NCBI RefSeq assembly: GCF_900115285.1
Contig: NZ_FOYW01000002.1
Location: forward strand, 310,001 to 374,000
Source: Marinobacter daqiaonensis
GTDB lineage: Bacteria; Pseudomonadota; Gammaproteobacteria; Pseudomonadales; Oleiphilaceae
Direction: 5' to 3'
DNA: 64,000 nt
The notes beneath the pieces were generated by a model that saw only the letters and a program-made list of their open reading frames with translations, searched no databases and was not told the origin of the DNA. Made by a program: the position numbers and the translations under genes. Shown piece by piece: positions 16,367-26,658 of this stretch. Each line of letters starts with the position of its first letter. Position 1 is the first letter of the stretch.

Positions 16367-18973
16367 TTATGATCCAAGTAATTCCCGCAGCCGGTATAGC
16401 TGCTCCAGGGCCTGCCGGGGGCTCAGATCGTCGGGATCGATCCCTGACAGGGCGCGCTCCACCTGGCTGGGCTCGAGGCTGGCAAACATGTCTCCCTGCA
16501 GGGCCACAGTTGTTTGTGCTGTTTCCGGGGTTGCAGGCCGGCCACTGGACGTGCCCCCTGGCTCGTTTTCGCCCTCCAGTCGCCTGAGCTGCGACCGTGC
16601 CTGCCGGATCACTGACTGGGGTACGCCGGCCAGTTGGGCTACCTGGAGGCCATAACTCTGACTGGCAGGGCCATCGTGGACCGTGTGAAGAAAGACGATG
16701 CTGTCTTCGTGCTCGGTGGCGGTCAGGTGGACATTGACGGCATGATCCAGCTGCTCGGCCAGTTGGGTCAGCTCGAAATAGTGCGTGGCAAACAGGGTGT
16801 AGCAGCCGATATCCCTCGCCAGGTGTTCGGCCGTGGCCCAGGCCAGCGACAGGCCATCAAAGGTGCTGGTGCCCCGGCCCACCTCGTCCATCAGTACCAG
16901 GCTGTGGCCCGTGGCGTTGTGGAGGATGTTGGCGGTTTCGGTCATTTCCACCATGAAGGTGGAGCGCCCGCCGGCGATGTCGTCGGAGGACCCCATGCGG
17001 GTGAAAATCCGGTCGACCGGGCCCAGAATAGCCCGGTCCGCCGGTACAAAACTGCCACAGTAGGCCAGCAGCGCAATCAAGGCGGTCTGGCGCATGTAGG
17101 TTGACTTACCGCCCATGTTGGGTCCGGTGATGACCAGCATGCGGCGCTGCTCATCCATCAACAGGTTGTTGGGCACAAAGGGCTCGTCCAGCAGTTGCTC
17201 CACCACCGGGTGGCGTCCGGCCTCCATTACCAGCCCGGGTCCCTCCCTGAATTCCGGCGCCGTGAAGCGCAGACTGGTGGCCCGTTCCGCGAAGTTGGCG
17301 AGAACGTCCAGCTCCGCCAGTGCCTGGGCGCTGTCCTGTAACTCGGGCAACTGTCCGGCCAGGGTTTCCAGGAGATCGTCATACAGGCCCTTTTCCCGGG
17401 CGAGGGCGCGACTCTTGGCGCTCAGAGCCTTATCCTCGAACTCCTTCAGCTCAGGTGTGATGAAACGTTCGGCGTTCTTCAGGGTCTGCCGGCGAATGTA
17501 GTCCGCCGGTGCCTGGCCGGACTGGGCCCGGCTTATTTCGATGTAGTACCCATGCACCCGGTTGTAGCCAACTTTCAACGTGTTTATGCCGGTCCGTTCC
17601 CTCTCCCGGGTTTCAACATCCAGCAGATACTGGCCCGCGTTTTCACTGATGTTGCGCAGGTCGTCCAGCTCGTCGTCGAAACCCTCGCGAATGACACCGC
17701 CGTCACGGATAACCACGGGCGGGTTATCGTTAATCGCCCGCTCCAGCAGTTCGCTCAGCTGTGGGTACTCACTGATAAGAGTGGCCAGGCGCACCACGTG
17801 GTGGGAATTTACCGGCTCCAGGGCCTTCTGCAATGCCGGCAGGGTGCCAAGCGCATCCCTCAGGCGGGCGAGATCCCGGGGGCGGGCGGATCTCAAGGCG
17901 ACCCGGGCCAGTATGCGCTCGATATCCCCTACCTGCTTGAGCAGGTCGTGAACCGGTTCGTAGTGAAAACCGTCCAGCAACGCGGATACCGCGTGCTGAC
18001 GGTGATGGACTTCTGCCACATCCCGCAGGGGGCGATTCAGCCACCGGCGCAGCTGCCGGGCGCCCATGGCGGTGGCGGTACGGTCCATGACCCAGGCCAG
18101 GGTGTGCTGATGCCCACCCAGAAGGTTGGTGTCGATTTCCAGGTTGCGTCGGCTGGTGGCGTCAAGAACCACCGCATCCTCCCGGCGCTCCCGGGTGAGC
18201 TTGCGGATGTGGGGCAGGCCGGTGCGCTGGGTCTCACGGGCATACTGCAACAGGCAACCAGCGGCGCTGATGGCCAGGGTCAGGTCCTCGCAGCCGAAGC
18301 CGGTCAGATCCCGTACCTGCAGCTGTTGGGTGAGCAGGCGGTGGGCGGTGTCGGCCTCGAACAGCCAGGGGCCCTGGCGGCGGATACCGCTGAGGCCCTC
18401 AAGAACCTCCCCGTAGGGAAAATCCTCGCTGATCAGTACCTCCGCGGGCTTCAGTCGCTGGATCTCCTCCTGCAGGGCGTCCACACCGTCAAGCTCGCAG
18501 ACCGCGAAGCGCCCACTGGAAATATCGAGGGTTGCGATGCCAAAGGCGTCGCGGCGGTTGAAGATGGCGGTCAGCAGGTTGTCACGACGGTCTTCCAGGA
18601 AGGCCTCGTCACTCAGGGTGCCGGGGGTGATGATGCGAACCACTTTGCGCTCCACCGGCCCCTTGGCCGTGGCCGGATCTCCGACCTGCTCACAGATGGC
18701 GATGGACTGACCGGCCCGGACGAGGCGGGCGATGTAGTTCTCAGCCGCATGGTAAGGAACGCCCGCCATGGGAATCGGGTGGCCGCCAGACTGGCCCCTG
18801 GCGGTCAGGGTGATGTCGATCAGCTCAGCGGTTTTGCGAGCGTCGTCGTAAAAGAGCTCATAGAAGTCCCCCATCCGGTAGAACAGAATCTCATTGGGGT
18901 GCTCTCCCTTGATTTTCAGGTACTGGCGAATCATGGGGGTGTGATTGGAGAGTTCGTTCTGTGCTGCCGACAT
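16367..18973 (-). CDS. mutS: DNA mismatch repair protein MutS
   Basis: An 868-residue MutS of normal length. The mismatch-binding Phe37-x-Glu39 is visible in [15 protein letters not shown]. The domain continues with [26 protein letters not shown]. The ATPase core has Walker [14 protein letters not shown] near residue 620 and the [12 protein letters not shown]alker B/signature, then THYFELTQL. The C-terminal tail ends in [18 protein letters not shown], the beta-clamp/tetramerisation region. It recognises base mismatches after replication and recruits MutL. It lies between fdxA and the divergent pncC, as in Pseudomonas. Confidence 0.98.
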   Translation of the reverse strand: MSAAQNELSNHTPMIRQYLKIKGEHPNEILFYRMGDFYELFYDDARKTAELIDITLTARGQSGGHPIPMAGVPYHAAENYIARLVRAGQSIAICEQVGDPATAKGPVERKVVRIITPGTLSDEAFLEDRRDNLLTAIFNRRDAFGIATLDISSGRFAVCELDGVDALQEEIQRLKPAEVLISEDFPYGEVLEGLSGIRRQGPWLFEADTAHRLLTQQLQVRDLTGFGCEDLTLAISAAGCLLQYARETQRTGLPHIRKLTRERREDAVVLDATSRRNLEIDTNLLGGHQHTLAWVMDRTATAMGARQLRRWLNRPLRDVAEVHHRQHAVSALLDGFHYEPVHDLLKQVGDIERILARVALRSARPRDLARLRDALGTLPALQKALEPVNSHHVVRLATLISEYPQLSELLERAINDNPPVVIRDGGVIREGFDDELDDLRNISENAGQYLLDVETRERERTGINTLKVGYNRVHGYYIEISRAQSGQAPADYIRRQTLKNAERFITPELKEFEDKALSAKSRALAREKGLYDDLLETLAGQLPELQDSAQALAELDVLANFAERATSLRFTAPEFREGPGLVMEAGRHPVVEQLLDEPFVPNNLLMDEQRRMLVITGPNMGGKSTYMRQTALIALLAYCGSFVPADRAILGPVDRIFTRMGSSDDIAGGRSTFMVEMTETANILHNATGHSLVLMDEVGRGTSTFDGLSLAWATAEHLARDIGCYTLFATHYFELTQLAEQLDHAVNVHLTATEHEDSIVFLHTVHDGPASQSYGLQVAQLAGVPQSVIRQARSQLRRLEGENEPGGTSSGRPATPETAQTTVALQGDMFASLEPSQVERALSGIDPDDLSPRQALEQLYRLRELLGS

Positions 18974-19092
18974 GAAAGCGTCCGTTTACTGGAGTCTGCT
19001 GAATCCCGGTGTAGAATCGGCCAAAAGCCGGTTGCGTTCGGGCAACGGGATTGTAAGAGAATCAGGCGGCAGATGAAACGAGGAGGCCATGG

Positions 19093-19590
19093 ATGCTCAG
19101 AGATGAAACCATACAACGGGTGGTCAGTGAGGTGGGTGACCTTCTGTCCCTGCGGGGCCAGACGATGGTGACGGCGGAAAGCTGCACCGGTGGCTGGATT
19201 GCCAAGGCGCTGACGGACCGGCCGGGCTCGTCTGGTTATATGCTTGGCGGACTCGTGACCTACAGCAATGGCATGAAACGTGATGTACTGCACGTTTCTG
19301 CCGAAAGTCTGGAACACAGCGGTGCGGTCAGTGAACCGGTTGTCCGCCAGATGGTGGAGGGCGCCGTCACTGTCTCGGGCGCGGACTTCGCCGTGGCGGT
19401 CAGCGGTGTTGCCGGCCCCGAAGGGGGGACCGACGAAAAACCGGTGGGGACGGTCTGGTTCGCCTGGGGCGCGCCGGACACAGGAGTTATCGCACAACGC
19501 TGCCATTTCGACGGTGATCGGGACGCGGTGCGTCGACAGAGCGTGGTATACGCCCTGCAGGGGCTGGCAGAGTATCTGCGGAAACTGTGA
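19093..19590 (+). CDS. pncC: Nicotinamide-nucleotide amidase (PncC; CinA C-terminal domain)
   Basis: A 165-residue stand-alone CinA C-terminal domain protein. It has the family motifs TMVTAESCTGGWIAKALTDRPGSSGYMLGGLVTYSNGMKRDVL (catalytic Ser in the AESCTGG loop), ALS-type SGAVSEPVVRQMVEGA, and AVAVSGVAGPEGGTDEKPVGTVWFAW. It deamidates nicotinamide mononucleotide to nicotinate mononucleotide in NAD recycling. AGGAGG precedes the start. It lies 114 bases before recA, the common gammaproteobacterial pairing. Confidence 0.95.
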   Translation: MLRDETIQRVVSEVGDLLSLRGQTMVTAESCTGGWIAKALTDRPGSSGYMLGGLVTYSNGMKRDVLHVSAESLEHSGAVSEPVVRQMVEGAVTVSGADFAVAVSGVAGPEGGTDEKPVGTVWFAWGAPDTGVIAQRCHFDGDRDAVRRQSVVYALQGLAEYLRKL

Positions 19591-19613
19591 CGTAACGGCT
19601 TCCGTTTTGGGGG

Positions 19614-19642
19614 TTGGTCTGGCCGGCCGCCTGTGTTCTAAT
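19614..19642 (+). promoter_or_regulatory. Predicted recA promoter
   Basis: TTGGTC at 19614-19619 and TCTAAT at 19637-19642 are separated by 17 bases. The -10 abuts the LexA box, so a repressor there would block the promoter. Confidence 0.55.
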
Positions 19643-19661
19643 ACTGTTCAAGTATACAGTA
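19642..19661 (+). promoter_or_regulatory. LexA (SOS) box upstream of recA
   Basis: TACTGTTCAAGTATACAGTA matches the gammaproteobacterial SOS consensus CTGT-N8-ACAG exactly in its conserved arms and is nearly symmetric. It lies 43 bases upstream of the recA start and overlaps the predicted transcription start. Confidence 0.93.
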
Positions 19662-19704
19662 GCCGGCGGCGGCACCCGCCAAACGACTTCGAGGGTTTGC
19701 ACTG

Positions 19705-20751
19705 ATGGAAGACAATCGCAAGAAAGCTTTGAACGCAGCACTGAGCCAGATCGAGCGTCAATTTGGCAAGGGTGCGGTGATGAAAATGGGCGACCAGCCT
19801 CGTGAGGCCATGCCAGCGGTATCCACTGGCTCACTGGGGCTGGATGTCGCGCTGGGTATAGGCGGTCTGCCCTATGGCCGGATTGTCGAAATCTACGGTC
19901 CGGAAAGTTCCGGTAAGACCACTCTGACCCTGCAGGTTGTGGCGGAAGCCCAGAAACAGGGTAAAACCTGTGCCTTCGTTGATGCGGAACACGCCCTTGA
20001 CCCCGTGTATGCGGAAAAGCTGGGCGTAAACGTGGACGACCTGCTGGTTTCCCAGCCGGACACCGGCGAGCAGGCTCTGGAAATCGCCGACATGCTGGTG
20101 CGCTCGAATGCCGTGGACGTCATCATTGTGGACTCTGTTGCCGCACTGACCCCCAAGGCTGAAATCGAGGGCGAGATGGGCGACAGCCACGTGGGCCTGC
20201 AGGCTCGCCTGATGTCCCAGGCGCTGCGGAAGCTGACGGGTAACGTCAAGCACGCCAGCTGTCTGCTGGTATTCATCAACCAGATCCGTATGAAGATCGG
20301 CGTCATGTTCGGTTCACCCGAAACCACCACCGGTGGTAACGCGCTCAAGTTTTACTCCTCCGTGCGCCTGGATATCCGTCGTATCGGCTCGGTCAAAGAG
20401 GGCGATGAGGTCGTGGGCAACGAAACCCGCGTAAAGGTCGTCAAGAACAAGGTTTCTCCGCCGTTCCGGCAGGCCGAGTTCCAGATCCTGTACGGTAAGG
20501 GGATCTACCACATGGCCGAAGTGTTGGACATGGGCGTGAAGGAAGGCTTTGTGGACAAGTCCGGTGCGTGGTATGCCTATAAGGGTGACAAGATCGGACA
20601 GGGCAAATCCAATGCGGCCAAGTTCCTGGAAGAGAATCCGGACATCGCCAACGAAATTGAAACCGCCATCCGTGAGAAGCTTATGCCCAAGCCGGTAGCC
20701 AAGGAAAAGGCCGTTGCCGACACCGAGGAAACCAATGGGGAACTGCTCTGA
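19705..20751 (+). CDS. recA: Recombinase RecA
   Basis: A 348-residue RecA. Walker A GPESSGKT spans residues 65-72, followed by [28 protein letters not shown]. The L1/L2 DNA-binding loops are visible ([40 protein letters not shown]). The variable acidic C-terminus ends TEETNGELL. It catalyses homologous strand exchange and triggers LexA self-cleavage in the SOS response. GAGGG lies before the ATG. A LexA box upstream shows SOS control. The usual downstream recX is absent. Confidence 0.99.
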   Translation: MEDNRKKALNAALSQIERQFGKGAVMKMGDQPREAMPAVSTGSLGLDVALGIGGLPYGRIVEIYGPESSGKTTLTLQVVAEAQKQGKTCAFVDAEHALDPVYAEKLGVNVDDLLVSQPDTGEQALEIADMLVRSNAVDVIIVDSVAALTPKAEIEGEMGDSHVGLQARLMSQALRKLTGNVKHASCLLVFINQIRMKIGVMFGSPETTTGGNALKFYSSVRLDIRRIGSVKEGDEVVGNETRVKVVKNKVSPPFRQAEFQILYGKGIYHMAEVLDMGVKEGFVDKSGAWYAYKGDKIGQGKSNAAKFLEENPDIANEIETAIREKLMPKPVAKEKAVADTEETNGELL

Positions 20752-20793
20752 CGTCGGGAGTTCTGATTTAGCCTGGTGACGGGGGTGAGAATC

Positions 20794-21264
20794 ATGGAGG
20801 ACTCGAAAAAACTGCTCATAGTGACTCACGCTCCCTCTCCGAATACCCGCAGGCTGAGGGACGCCGTCGTGGAGGGTGCCAGTCACCCGGACATCGACAA
20901 TGTCGAGGTTCGGGTACGGGCGCCCCTGGATGCCGGTCCGGAGGATGTGCTCTGGAGTGATGCCATCATTCTGGGAACCACCGAGAATCTTGGCTACATG
21001 AGTGGTGCACTCAAGGATTTCTTTGATCGCAGCTATTATCCATGTCTTGAGAAGACCCAGGGCCTGCCCTTTTCCTATTACATCCGTGCCGGTCATGATG
21101 GCACCGGGACCCGTCGGGCCATTGAAAGCATTACCACAGGTCTGCGATGGCGCCTGGTTCAGGAGCCAGTGCTGTGCCGGGGAGAGTTTAGGGACGAGTT
21201 CACCAGCCAGTGCCACGAGCTGGGTATGACCTTGTCCGCCAGCCTCGATGCGGGGATGTTATAG
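20794..21264 (+). CDS. Flavodoxin-like / NAD(P)H-dependent FMN reductase family protein
   Basis: A 156-residue protein with the flavodoxin-like fold. It starts with a phosphate-binding loop (LLIVTHAPSPNTRRLRDAV). It has the characteristic DAIILGTTENLGYMSGALKDFFDRSYYPCLEKTQGLPFSYYIRAGHDGTG block seen in WrbA/NADPH-FMN-reductase relatives. I start at ATG 20794, with GGGGGTGAG just upstream, rather than a start six codons earlier. It takes the position after recA that recX holds in Pseudomonas. It probably binds FMN; the reaction is unknown. Confidence 0.8.
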   Translation: MEDSKKLLIVTHAPSPNTRRLRDAVVEGASHPDIDNVEVRVRAPLDAGPEDVLWSDAIILGTTENLGYMSGALKDFFDRSYYPCLEKTQGLPFSYYIRAGHDGTGTRRAIESITTGLRWRLVQEPVLCRGEFRDEFTSQCHELGMTLSASLDAGML

Positions 21265-21295
21265 CCTTGCCTTCAGTCCAGCTGGCTCTCTGGTG

Positions 21296-21580
21296 TCAGG
21301 CGCTGGTACTTATGTGACGTCCCCGCCGGTCTTCCAGACTGGTGGCTTCCCGGGTTTTCGGATGCAGCAGCAAAGGCCGCCGGCGACTGTTTCTACGGCG
21401 GCGGTCCGGCCCCTCGAATGGCTCCTGGCGACGACGACGGTCCGGCTGGAAACGACGGTCCTCCGCCGGTTGCGTTGTTGCCGGACGGGAGTCGTCCACT
21501 TTCGCCACCAGCCTTGGCGGGGTTTTCGCCGGCCGGTCAGTGGCGGAAAGCGGGTGAGTCAGTGTTTTCAGTATGTCCAC
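21296..21580 (-). CDS. Small arginine-rich hypothetical protein with DRR repeats
   Basis: A 94-residue protein that I do not recognise. It begins with GTG at 21580, and GGGAGG eight bases upstream argues that it is a real gene. The sequence contains repeated DRR or RRRR stretches (EDRRFQPDRRRRQEPFEGPDRRRRNSRRR and LEDRRGR), giving a strongly basic tail. Similar DRR-rich tails occur in small uncharacterised gammaproteobacterial proteins, but I assign no function. It lies divergent to the Lon-related protease gene and convergent with the flavodoxin-like gene. Confidence 0.6.
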   Translation of the reverse strand: MDILKTLTHPLSATDRPAKTPPRLVAKVDDSRPATTQPAEDRRFQPDRRRRQEPFEGPDRRRRNSRRRPLLLHPKTREATSLEDRRGRHISTSA

Positions 21581-21810
21581 GGTCAGTCCTCCCTGATACA
21601 GGTCCAGTCGCTGTCTGCCTGTTCTCTGGCTTTCGGAAGCTCTCTCCCTTTATTATCGGCATCGTCTGGTTATTCTTTAATCAATAAAGGTGCGTCCTCC
21701 CTCATTTTCAGAGATTGTTGACCGGAAAGGCGACAGCGGAATCGGCACCGCCTACAATGGCAGGCTTTTATGCTTCATCCACACTCATCAGGTAACAACA
21801 GGAATTCACA

Positions 21811-24222
21811 TTGAAGGCATTGCCCCTGAATCAGCTTTACAAGGCTTGCGTTCTCAAGGATCTCCCCTTCAAAACCACCCGTCAGCTCGATCCACTGGCG
21901 GAAATCGTTGGCCAGAACCGTGCCCAGGAAGCCGTTCGCTTTGCGCTTTCCATGCCCCATGGCGGTTACAACGTTTATGCAGTGGGTCGTAATGGTCTGG
22001 GCAAGCGCAGCATGATGCTGCGTTATCTGGAACACCATACCGATGAAGAGCACCGGATTCACGACTGGTGCTATGTGGCCAATTTCGATGAGCCGCGGGT
22101 TCCGCGGATGATCCAACTGCCGGCCGGCGAGGGCGCCAACCTCAAACACGACATGGAAAAGCTCATGTCCCGCCTGGTCAAGATGATCCCCCAGACCTTT
22201 GACAGCGATGCCTTCCTCGAGCGGGCCGAACAACTCAAGAACGAGTACACCAAGAAGCAGGAAGATGAGCTGGAAAAAGTCGCCAATCAGGCCCGGCGGA
22301 AAAAGGTCAGTCTCACCCTGACCACGCCGGGCGGATACCGGCTGGTGGCCATGAAGGGCGACGAACCCCACACGGTGGAGACATTTGCCGAGCTGACGGA
22401 AGAAGAGCGTGACAGGTTCGAGGATGCCATCAACAAGCTGGAGAAAAAGCTGCGCCAGTCAGTCCGCAAGATAGCGGACTGGGAGCAGGAGTACGCCGAG
22501 AAGCAGCAGGCCCTCAACCAGGAAACCCTGGAAGCGATTTCCGGGCGCCAGATTGACGAGCTGGTCAAGCGTTATGAGAAGGAACCCGATGTGGTCGCCT
22601 ATCTGGAAAGCATGCGCACGGATCTTGCCGAAAATCTGGATATCTTCCTGGACGACGACGAGGACCAGGTGGCGATCGCCTATGCCTCCCTCGACAAGAA
22701 AATGCCCCGTCGCTACCTGGTGAATCTCCTGGTGCACCAGAAGGATGGTGAGGTGCCCGTGGTGGTGGAGGATAATCCCACGTACCACAACCTGTTTGGT
22801 TATGTTGAGAACGTCACCTTCAAGGGAACGGTGTTTACCGATTACTCGCTGATCCGCCCCGGCAGTCTTCACAGGGCCAATGGCGGTTATCTGCTGATGG
22901 ACGCCATCAAGGTCCTGGAGCAGCCATTCGTCTGGGATGGGCTGAAAAGGGCGCTGCGCAGCCGGACCATTTCCATCAATTCACTTGAGCGGGAGCTTAC
23001 ACTGTCGGGGACCATCTCCCTGGAGCCTGAGGCGATCCCGCTCAACGTGAAGATCGTTCTGTTCGGCGACCGGGAGACATGGATGCTGTTGCAGGAATAC
23101 GATCCGGAGTTTGCCGAGCTGTTCCGGGTGACCGCCGATTTTGAAAATGAGATGCGGCGGAGTTCCGAGAGTCAGGTACTCTACGCCAAATTCATTGCCA
23201 GCCTGGTCCACGAGAAAGGATTGCTGCACTGCGATCGCAAAGCCGTGGCACGGGTCATCGAATACAGCGCCCGCACCGCCGAACACCAGGCTCGCCTGTC
23301 GCTGCATGCGGCTGACATTGCCAACCTGCTGCGGGAGTCCGACTACTGGGCCCGTCAGGCAAAGGCCCGACTGATTCACGCCGAGCATGTCGAGAAAGCC
23401 CTGACCAGTGCCCGCTATCGCAGCAGCCGCATCCGCGACCAGTTCTTTGACGCGATCCGCGACGGCGCCACCCTGGTTACCACTGAAGGCAAGCGGGTAG
23501 GGCAGGTGAACGCATTATCCGTGCTTTCCACCGGTGGATTCGAGTTCGGCCTGTCCAATCGCGTTACCGCGACCTGTTACTACGGTGACGGCGACGTGCT
23601 GGATATCGAGCGCGATGTGAAGCTTGGCGGTAACATTCACTCCAAGGGGGTGATGATTCTCAGTGCCTGGCTTTCTTCCCGGTTCGCCTCAAAGGATCCC
23701 ATGCATCTTTCCGCCAGTCTGACGTTCGAGCAGAATTATGGCGAAGTGGACGGTGACAGCGCTTCCGTCGCCGAGCTGTGTGCTCTGGTGTCAGCCCTCT
23801 CGGAGATTCCGGTACGCCAGGATCTGGCGATTACCGGCTCCATGAATCAGTTCGGGGAGGTTCAGCCCATAGGCGGGGCCAACGAGAAGATCGAGGGTTT
23901 TTACGAAACCTGCAGGATCAAGGGGCTGAACGGGAGCCAGGGTGCCATCGTGCCGAAGACCAACGTCCAGAACCTGATGCTGGACAGCGAGGTACTGGAT
24001 GCGGTGCGCGACGGCCAGTTCCATATTTACGCCGTCAGTACCGTGGAAGAGGCAATCGAGTTGCTCCTCGGCAAGCCCGCCGGGCGAGCCGACCGGAAGG
24101 GAAATTACTCCCGGGGAACCGTATTCGCGGCAATTGCAAAGCGCCTTGCTGAACTGCGGGAACGGGAGCGGCAGGAGCACGAAAGCCACGACGGAGCTGC
24201 AAAGGACTCCACGATCCATTAA
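21811..24222 (+). CDS. Lon-related ATP-dependent protease (LonBA/YcbZ-like)
   Basis: An 803-residue protein of the Lon-related family that has an AAA module with an inserted coiled-coil helix domain (about residues 100-250). The nucleotide loop is GRNGLGKRSMM near residue 60, which lacks the canonical Ser/Thr after Lys. The C-terminal Lon protease domain is intact: catalytic Ser650 in GDSAS and Lys693 in GGANEK form the Ser-Lys dyad. The gene starts with TTG, preceded by AGGAATT. The family degrades unfolded or specific proteins in the cytoplasm. The degenerate Walker A is common in this family. Confidence 0.88.
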   Translation: MKALPLNQLYKACVLKDLPFKTTRQLDPLAEIVGQNRAQEAVRFALSMPHGGYNVYAVGRNGLGKRSMMLRYLEHHTDEEHRIHDWCYVANFDEPRVPRMIQLPAGEGANLKHDMEKLMSRLVKMIPQTFDSDAFLERAEQLKNEYTKKQEDELEKVANQARRKKVSLTLTTPGGYRLVAMKGDEPHTVETFAELTEEERDRFEDAINKLEKKLRQSVRKIADWEQEYAEKQQALNQETLEAISGRQIDELVKRYEKEPDVVAYLESMRTDLAENLDIFLDDDEDQVAIAYASLDKKMPRRYLVNLLVHQKDGEVPVVVEDNPTYHNLFGYVENVTFKGTVFTDYSLIRPGSLHRANGGYLLMDAIKVLEQPFVWDGLKRALRSRTISINSLERELTLSGTISLEPEAIPLNVKIVLFGDRETWMLLQEYDPEFAELFRVTADFENEMRRSSESQVLYAKFIASLVHEKGLLHCDRKAVARVIEYSARTAEHQARLSLHAADIANLLRESDYWARQAKARLIHAEHVEKALTSARYRSSRIRDQFFDAIRDGATLVTTEGKRVGQVNALSVLSTGGFEFGLSNRVTATCYYGDGDVLDIERDVKLGGNIHSKGVMILSAWLSSRFASKDPMHLSASLTFEQNYGEVDGDSASVAELCALVSALSEIPVRQDLAITGSMNQFGEVQPIGGANEKIEGFYETCRIKGLNGSQGAIVPKTNVQNLMLDSEVLDAVRDGQFHIYAVSTVEEAIELLLGKPAGRADRKGNYSRGTVFAAIAKRLAELRERERQEHESHDGAAKDSTIH

Positions 24223-24263
24223 CCTCTTGATCATCAAGGATAACAAACAGGAGCGATCGTATC

Positions 24264-24890
24264 ATGAGCGACATCCAGCAAACCGTCTACGTGGTGGAGG
24301 ACGACGAGGCAGTTCGCGATTCACTTGAACTGCTGCTCAAGTCAGATGGGAAATCGGTGAAAACCTATCCGAGCGCCACCGATTTTCTGCGTGACTATTC
24401 CGAGGATATGGCCGGCTGTATCGTGCTGGATATCCGTATGCCAGGCATGGACGGCATGGAACTTCAGAAGAAACTCAATGCCCGCCATTCGTTGCTGCCG
24501 ATCATTTTCGTCACCGGTCATGGCGATGTTCCGCTGGCGGTGGATGCCATGAAGGAGGGCGCCGTCGACTTTATCCAGAAGCCTTACCGGGAAGAAGCCC
24601 TGCTGGAGAAAATCGAGGCCGCCCTGGAACAGGACCGGGAGCAGCGCAAGACCCTCAGTGAACGGCAGGAGATCGTCCGGCGCATCAAGACCCTGACGCC
24701 CCGGGAAACCGAGATCATGGAGCGGATGATTGCCGGTCAGGCCAACAAGGTCATTGCCATCGAGCTCGATATCAGTCAGCGTACCGTGGAAATTCACCGC
24801 TCCCGGGTCATGCACAAGATGGGCACCCACTCACTTGCACACCTGGTCCGCATGGTACTGTCCGTAAAGGACCTTATCGACGACCGGTGA
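24264..24890 (+). CDS. FixJ/NarL-type response regulator
   Basis: A 208-residue two-domain response regulator. The receiver domain carries the acidic pair (VVEDDEAVRDSL), the phospho-acceptor Asp in CIVLDIRMPGMDGM and the Lys in IQKPYREE. The C-terminal LuxR-type HTH reads LTPRETEIMERMIAGQANKVIAIELDISQRTVEIHRSRVMHKMG. This is the FixJ/TodT-like combination that activates transcription after phosphorylation. CAGGAG precedes the ATG. The next gene, 44 bases on, is a histidine kinase and very likely its partner. Confidence 0.95.
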   Translation: MSDIQQTVYVVEDDEAVRDSLELLLKSDGKSVKTYPSATDFLRDYSEDMAGCIVLDIRMPGMDGMELQKKLNARHSLLPIIFVTGHGDVPLAVDAMKEGAVDFIQKPYREEALLEKIEAALEQDREQRKTLSERQEIVRRIKTLTPRETEIMERMIAGQANKVIAIELDISQRTVEIHRSRVMHKMGTHSLAHLVRMVLSVKDLIDDR

Positions 24891-24934
24891 TTTACGGCCC
24901 ATCATGCCCGTAACGTTTTAACCGGCAAGCTATT

Positions 24935-26524
24935 ATGACTGATCAGGCCAGCACCGAGCCCACGGTGCTACTTGTTGATGACAATGCCCAGAATCTCAAG
25001 GTGCTCTACGAGACCCTCAAAGACCGCGGTTATCGCCTGCTGATTGCCAATGATGGCGAAAAGGCCCTGACCCTGGCGCGCCGTCATCAGCCTGAAGTCA
25101 TCCTGCTGGATATCATGATGCCAGACCTGGATGGCTACCAGGTGTGCGAGCGTCTGAAGGAGAACCCGGTTACTGCCGATTCTGCGGTGGTCTTCCTTTC
25201 CGCCCTCGACGATGTGGATGCCAAGTTGCGTGGCTTCTCCCTGGGTGGCGCTGACTACATCTCCAAGCCGTTCCAGGCCCAGGAAGTGATCGCGAGGGTA
25301 CGCACCCATGCCCGCGTGATCCGGCTGGAGCGCGCCCTGCAGGAGCGAAACCGGGAACTGGAGAGTGATCAGACCCGTATTCTCAATGCCATCAGCGAGG
25401 GCATCTATGGGCTTGATGCCGAGGGCAATATCGCCTTCGCCAACCCGGCGGCCGGCCTGATCAGCGGATGCTCCGTGGATGAGCTGATCGGGAAGAACTT
25501 CTTCGAGCTGCATCTTTTGCAGCCGCGCCCCTGCTCCGGCAACCTCTTGCATCCCTCGACAGAGGGCGGTGAGACTGACCCTGAAGGTCTTCCGGTCCAG
25601 GCTACCTGTAGTCAGGGCATAGCGGAACACCAACGGGGTGTCACCATGCACCGGGCGGACCGCTCCACGTTTCCGGCGGAGTATCGGGCAACCCCGAAAA
25701 AAGAGGGCGACCGCCTGACCGGTGCCGTGGTGGTTTTCCGTGATATATCGTCGGAACTGGAAAACGAGCAGGCGCTGGAGGATGCCCGCAATCTGGTCCA
25801 GGAACAGCGTGACCAGCTCGCCCATGCCTCACGCATGGCGACCATGGGAGAGATGGCGGCGGGCTTTGCCCACGAAGTGAATCAGCCTCTCACTGCCATT
25901 ACCAACTACGCCCGCGTACTGTTGCGTATGTTGAAAGCCGACGAACCGGATACCGAGCTCTTGGCCAGGACCCTGGAAAAGATCGAAGCCCAGTCCCACC
26001 GCGCCAGCGAAGTTGTGCGGCGGATACGGGGCTTCGTTCGCAAGCCGGCCGTTGGCAAGGAGGTACTGTCGGTATCCGCTCTGCTGGAGGAGACCCGGCA
26101 GTTTGCGGAAGTGGATGCCCGGCATAACGACGGTGGCGTGGAGATCCACGTGGCCGATGATATTCCTGAGGTTGTCGCCGATCCTGTTCAGGTCCAGCAG
26201 GTGGCCCTGAACCTGATCCGCAACGCTCTAGAATCCACCCGAAGCGCCGGGTCCAGGGCATCTGTAGAGGTCCATGCCCGGATGTCGGGTGAGGGCACAG
26301 TCCGAATCGAAGTGCGGGATCATGGCGAGGGCCTGCCGGAAGATGCCGAACAGAAACTGTTCCTGCCATTCTTTACCACCAAGAACGAGGGCATGGGCAT
26401 CGGTCTTACCCTATGCCGGTCGTTGATCCAGGCACAGGGAGGAGAGATCGGATTCGAGCGTCCCGAGGGCGATGGCGCAATCTTTTTCTTCACGTTGCCG
26501 GTGGCAGCCGCCAACCCCTCATGA
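24935..26524 (+). CDS. Soluble histidine kinase with N-terminal receiver and PAS domains
   Basis: A 529-residue cytoplasmic kinase. Residues 10-125 form a receiver domain (VLLVDDNAQN, VILLDIMMPDLDGYQ, YISKPF). A PAS sensor follows near 145-265 (ILNAISEGIYGLDAEGNIAFANPAA). Then come a HisKA domain with phospho-acceptor His in AAGFAHEVNQPLTAITNY, and an HATPase domain (NLIRNALEST, DHGEGLPED, GMGIGLTLCRSLIQAQGG). The core resembles FixL/NtrB-like kinases. No transmembrane segment is seen. It pairs with the upstream FixJ-like regulator. The signal is unknown. The PAS lacks obvious heme ligands that I can point to. Confidence 0.93.
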   Translation: MTDQASTEPTVLLVDDNAQNLKVLYETLKDRGYRLLIANDGEKALTLARRHQPEVILLDIMMPDLDGYQVCERLKENPVTADSAVVFLSALDDVDAKLRGFSLGGADYISKPFQAQEVIARVRTHARVIRLERALQERNRELESDQTRILNAISEGIYGLDAEGNIAFANPAAGLISGCSVDELIGKNFFELHLLQPRPCSGNLLHPSTEGGETDPEGLPVQATCSQGIAEHQRGVTMHRADRSTFPAEYRATPKKEGDRLTGAVVVFRDISSELENEQALEDARNLVQEQRDQLAHASRMATMGEMAAGFAHEVNQPLTAITNYARVLLRMLKADEPDTELLARTLEKIEAQSHRASEVVRRIRGFVRKPAVGKEVLSVSALLEETRQFAEVDARHNDGGVEIHVADDIPEVVADPVQVQQVALNLIRNALESTRSAGSRASVEVHARMSGEGTVRIEVRDHGEGLPEDAEQKLFLPFFTTKNEGMGIGLTLCRSLIQAQGGEIGFERPEGDGAIFFFTLPVAAANPS

Positions 26525-26549
26525 TATTGGAAAGATTTGGCGAAAAGCG

Positions 26550-26577
26550 TTGACATGGCGAGCGCCATCTTTATAAT
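26550..26577 (+). promoter_or_regulatory. Consensus sigma-70 promoter of tRNA-Asp
   Basis: TTGACA (26550-26555) and TATAAT (26572-26577) are both perfect, with a 16-base spacer, followed by a GC-rich start region. It lies about 80 bases before the tRNA. Confidence 0.88.
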
Positions 26578-26658
26578 GCGCCCTCGTTGTCACAGAGCAG
26601 GTTTGACGTCCTGCTCAAGAGAATCGGAATACCGGTTCAGATTGAGGCAACACCGCAC

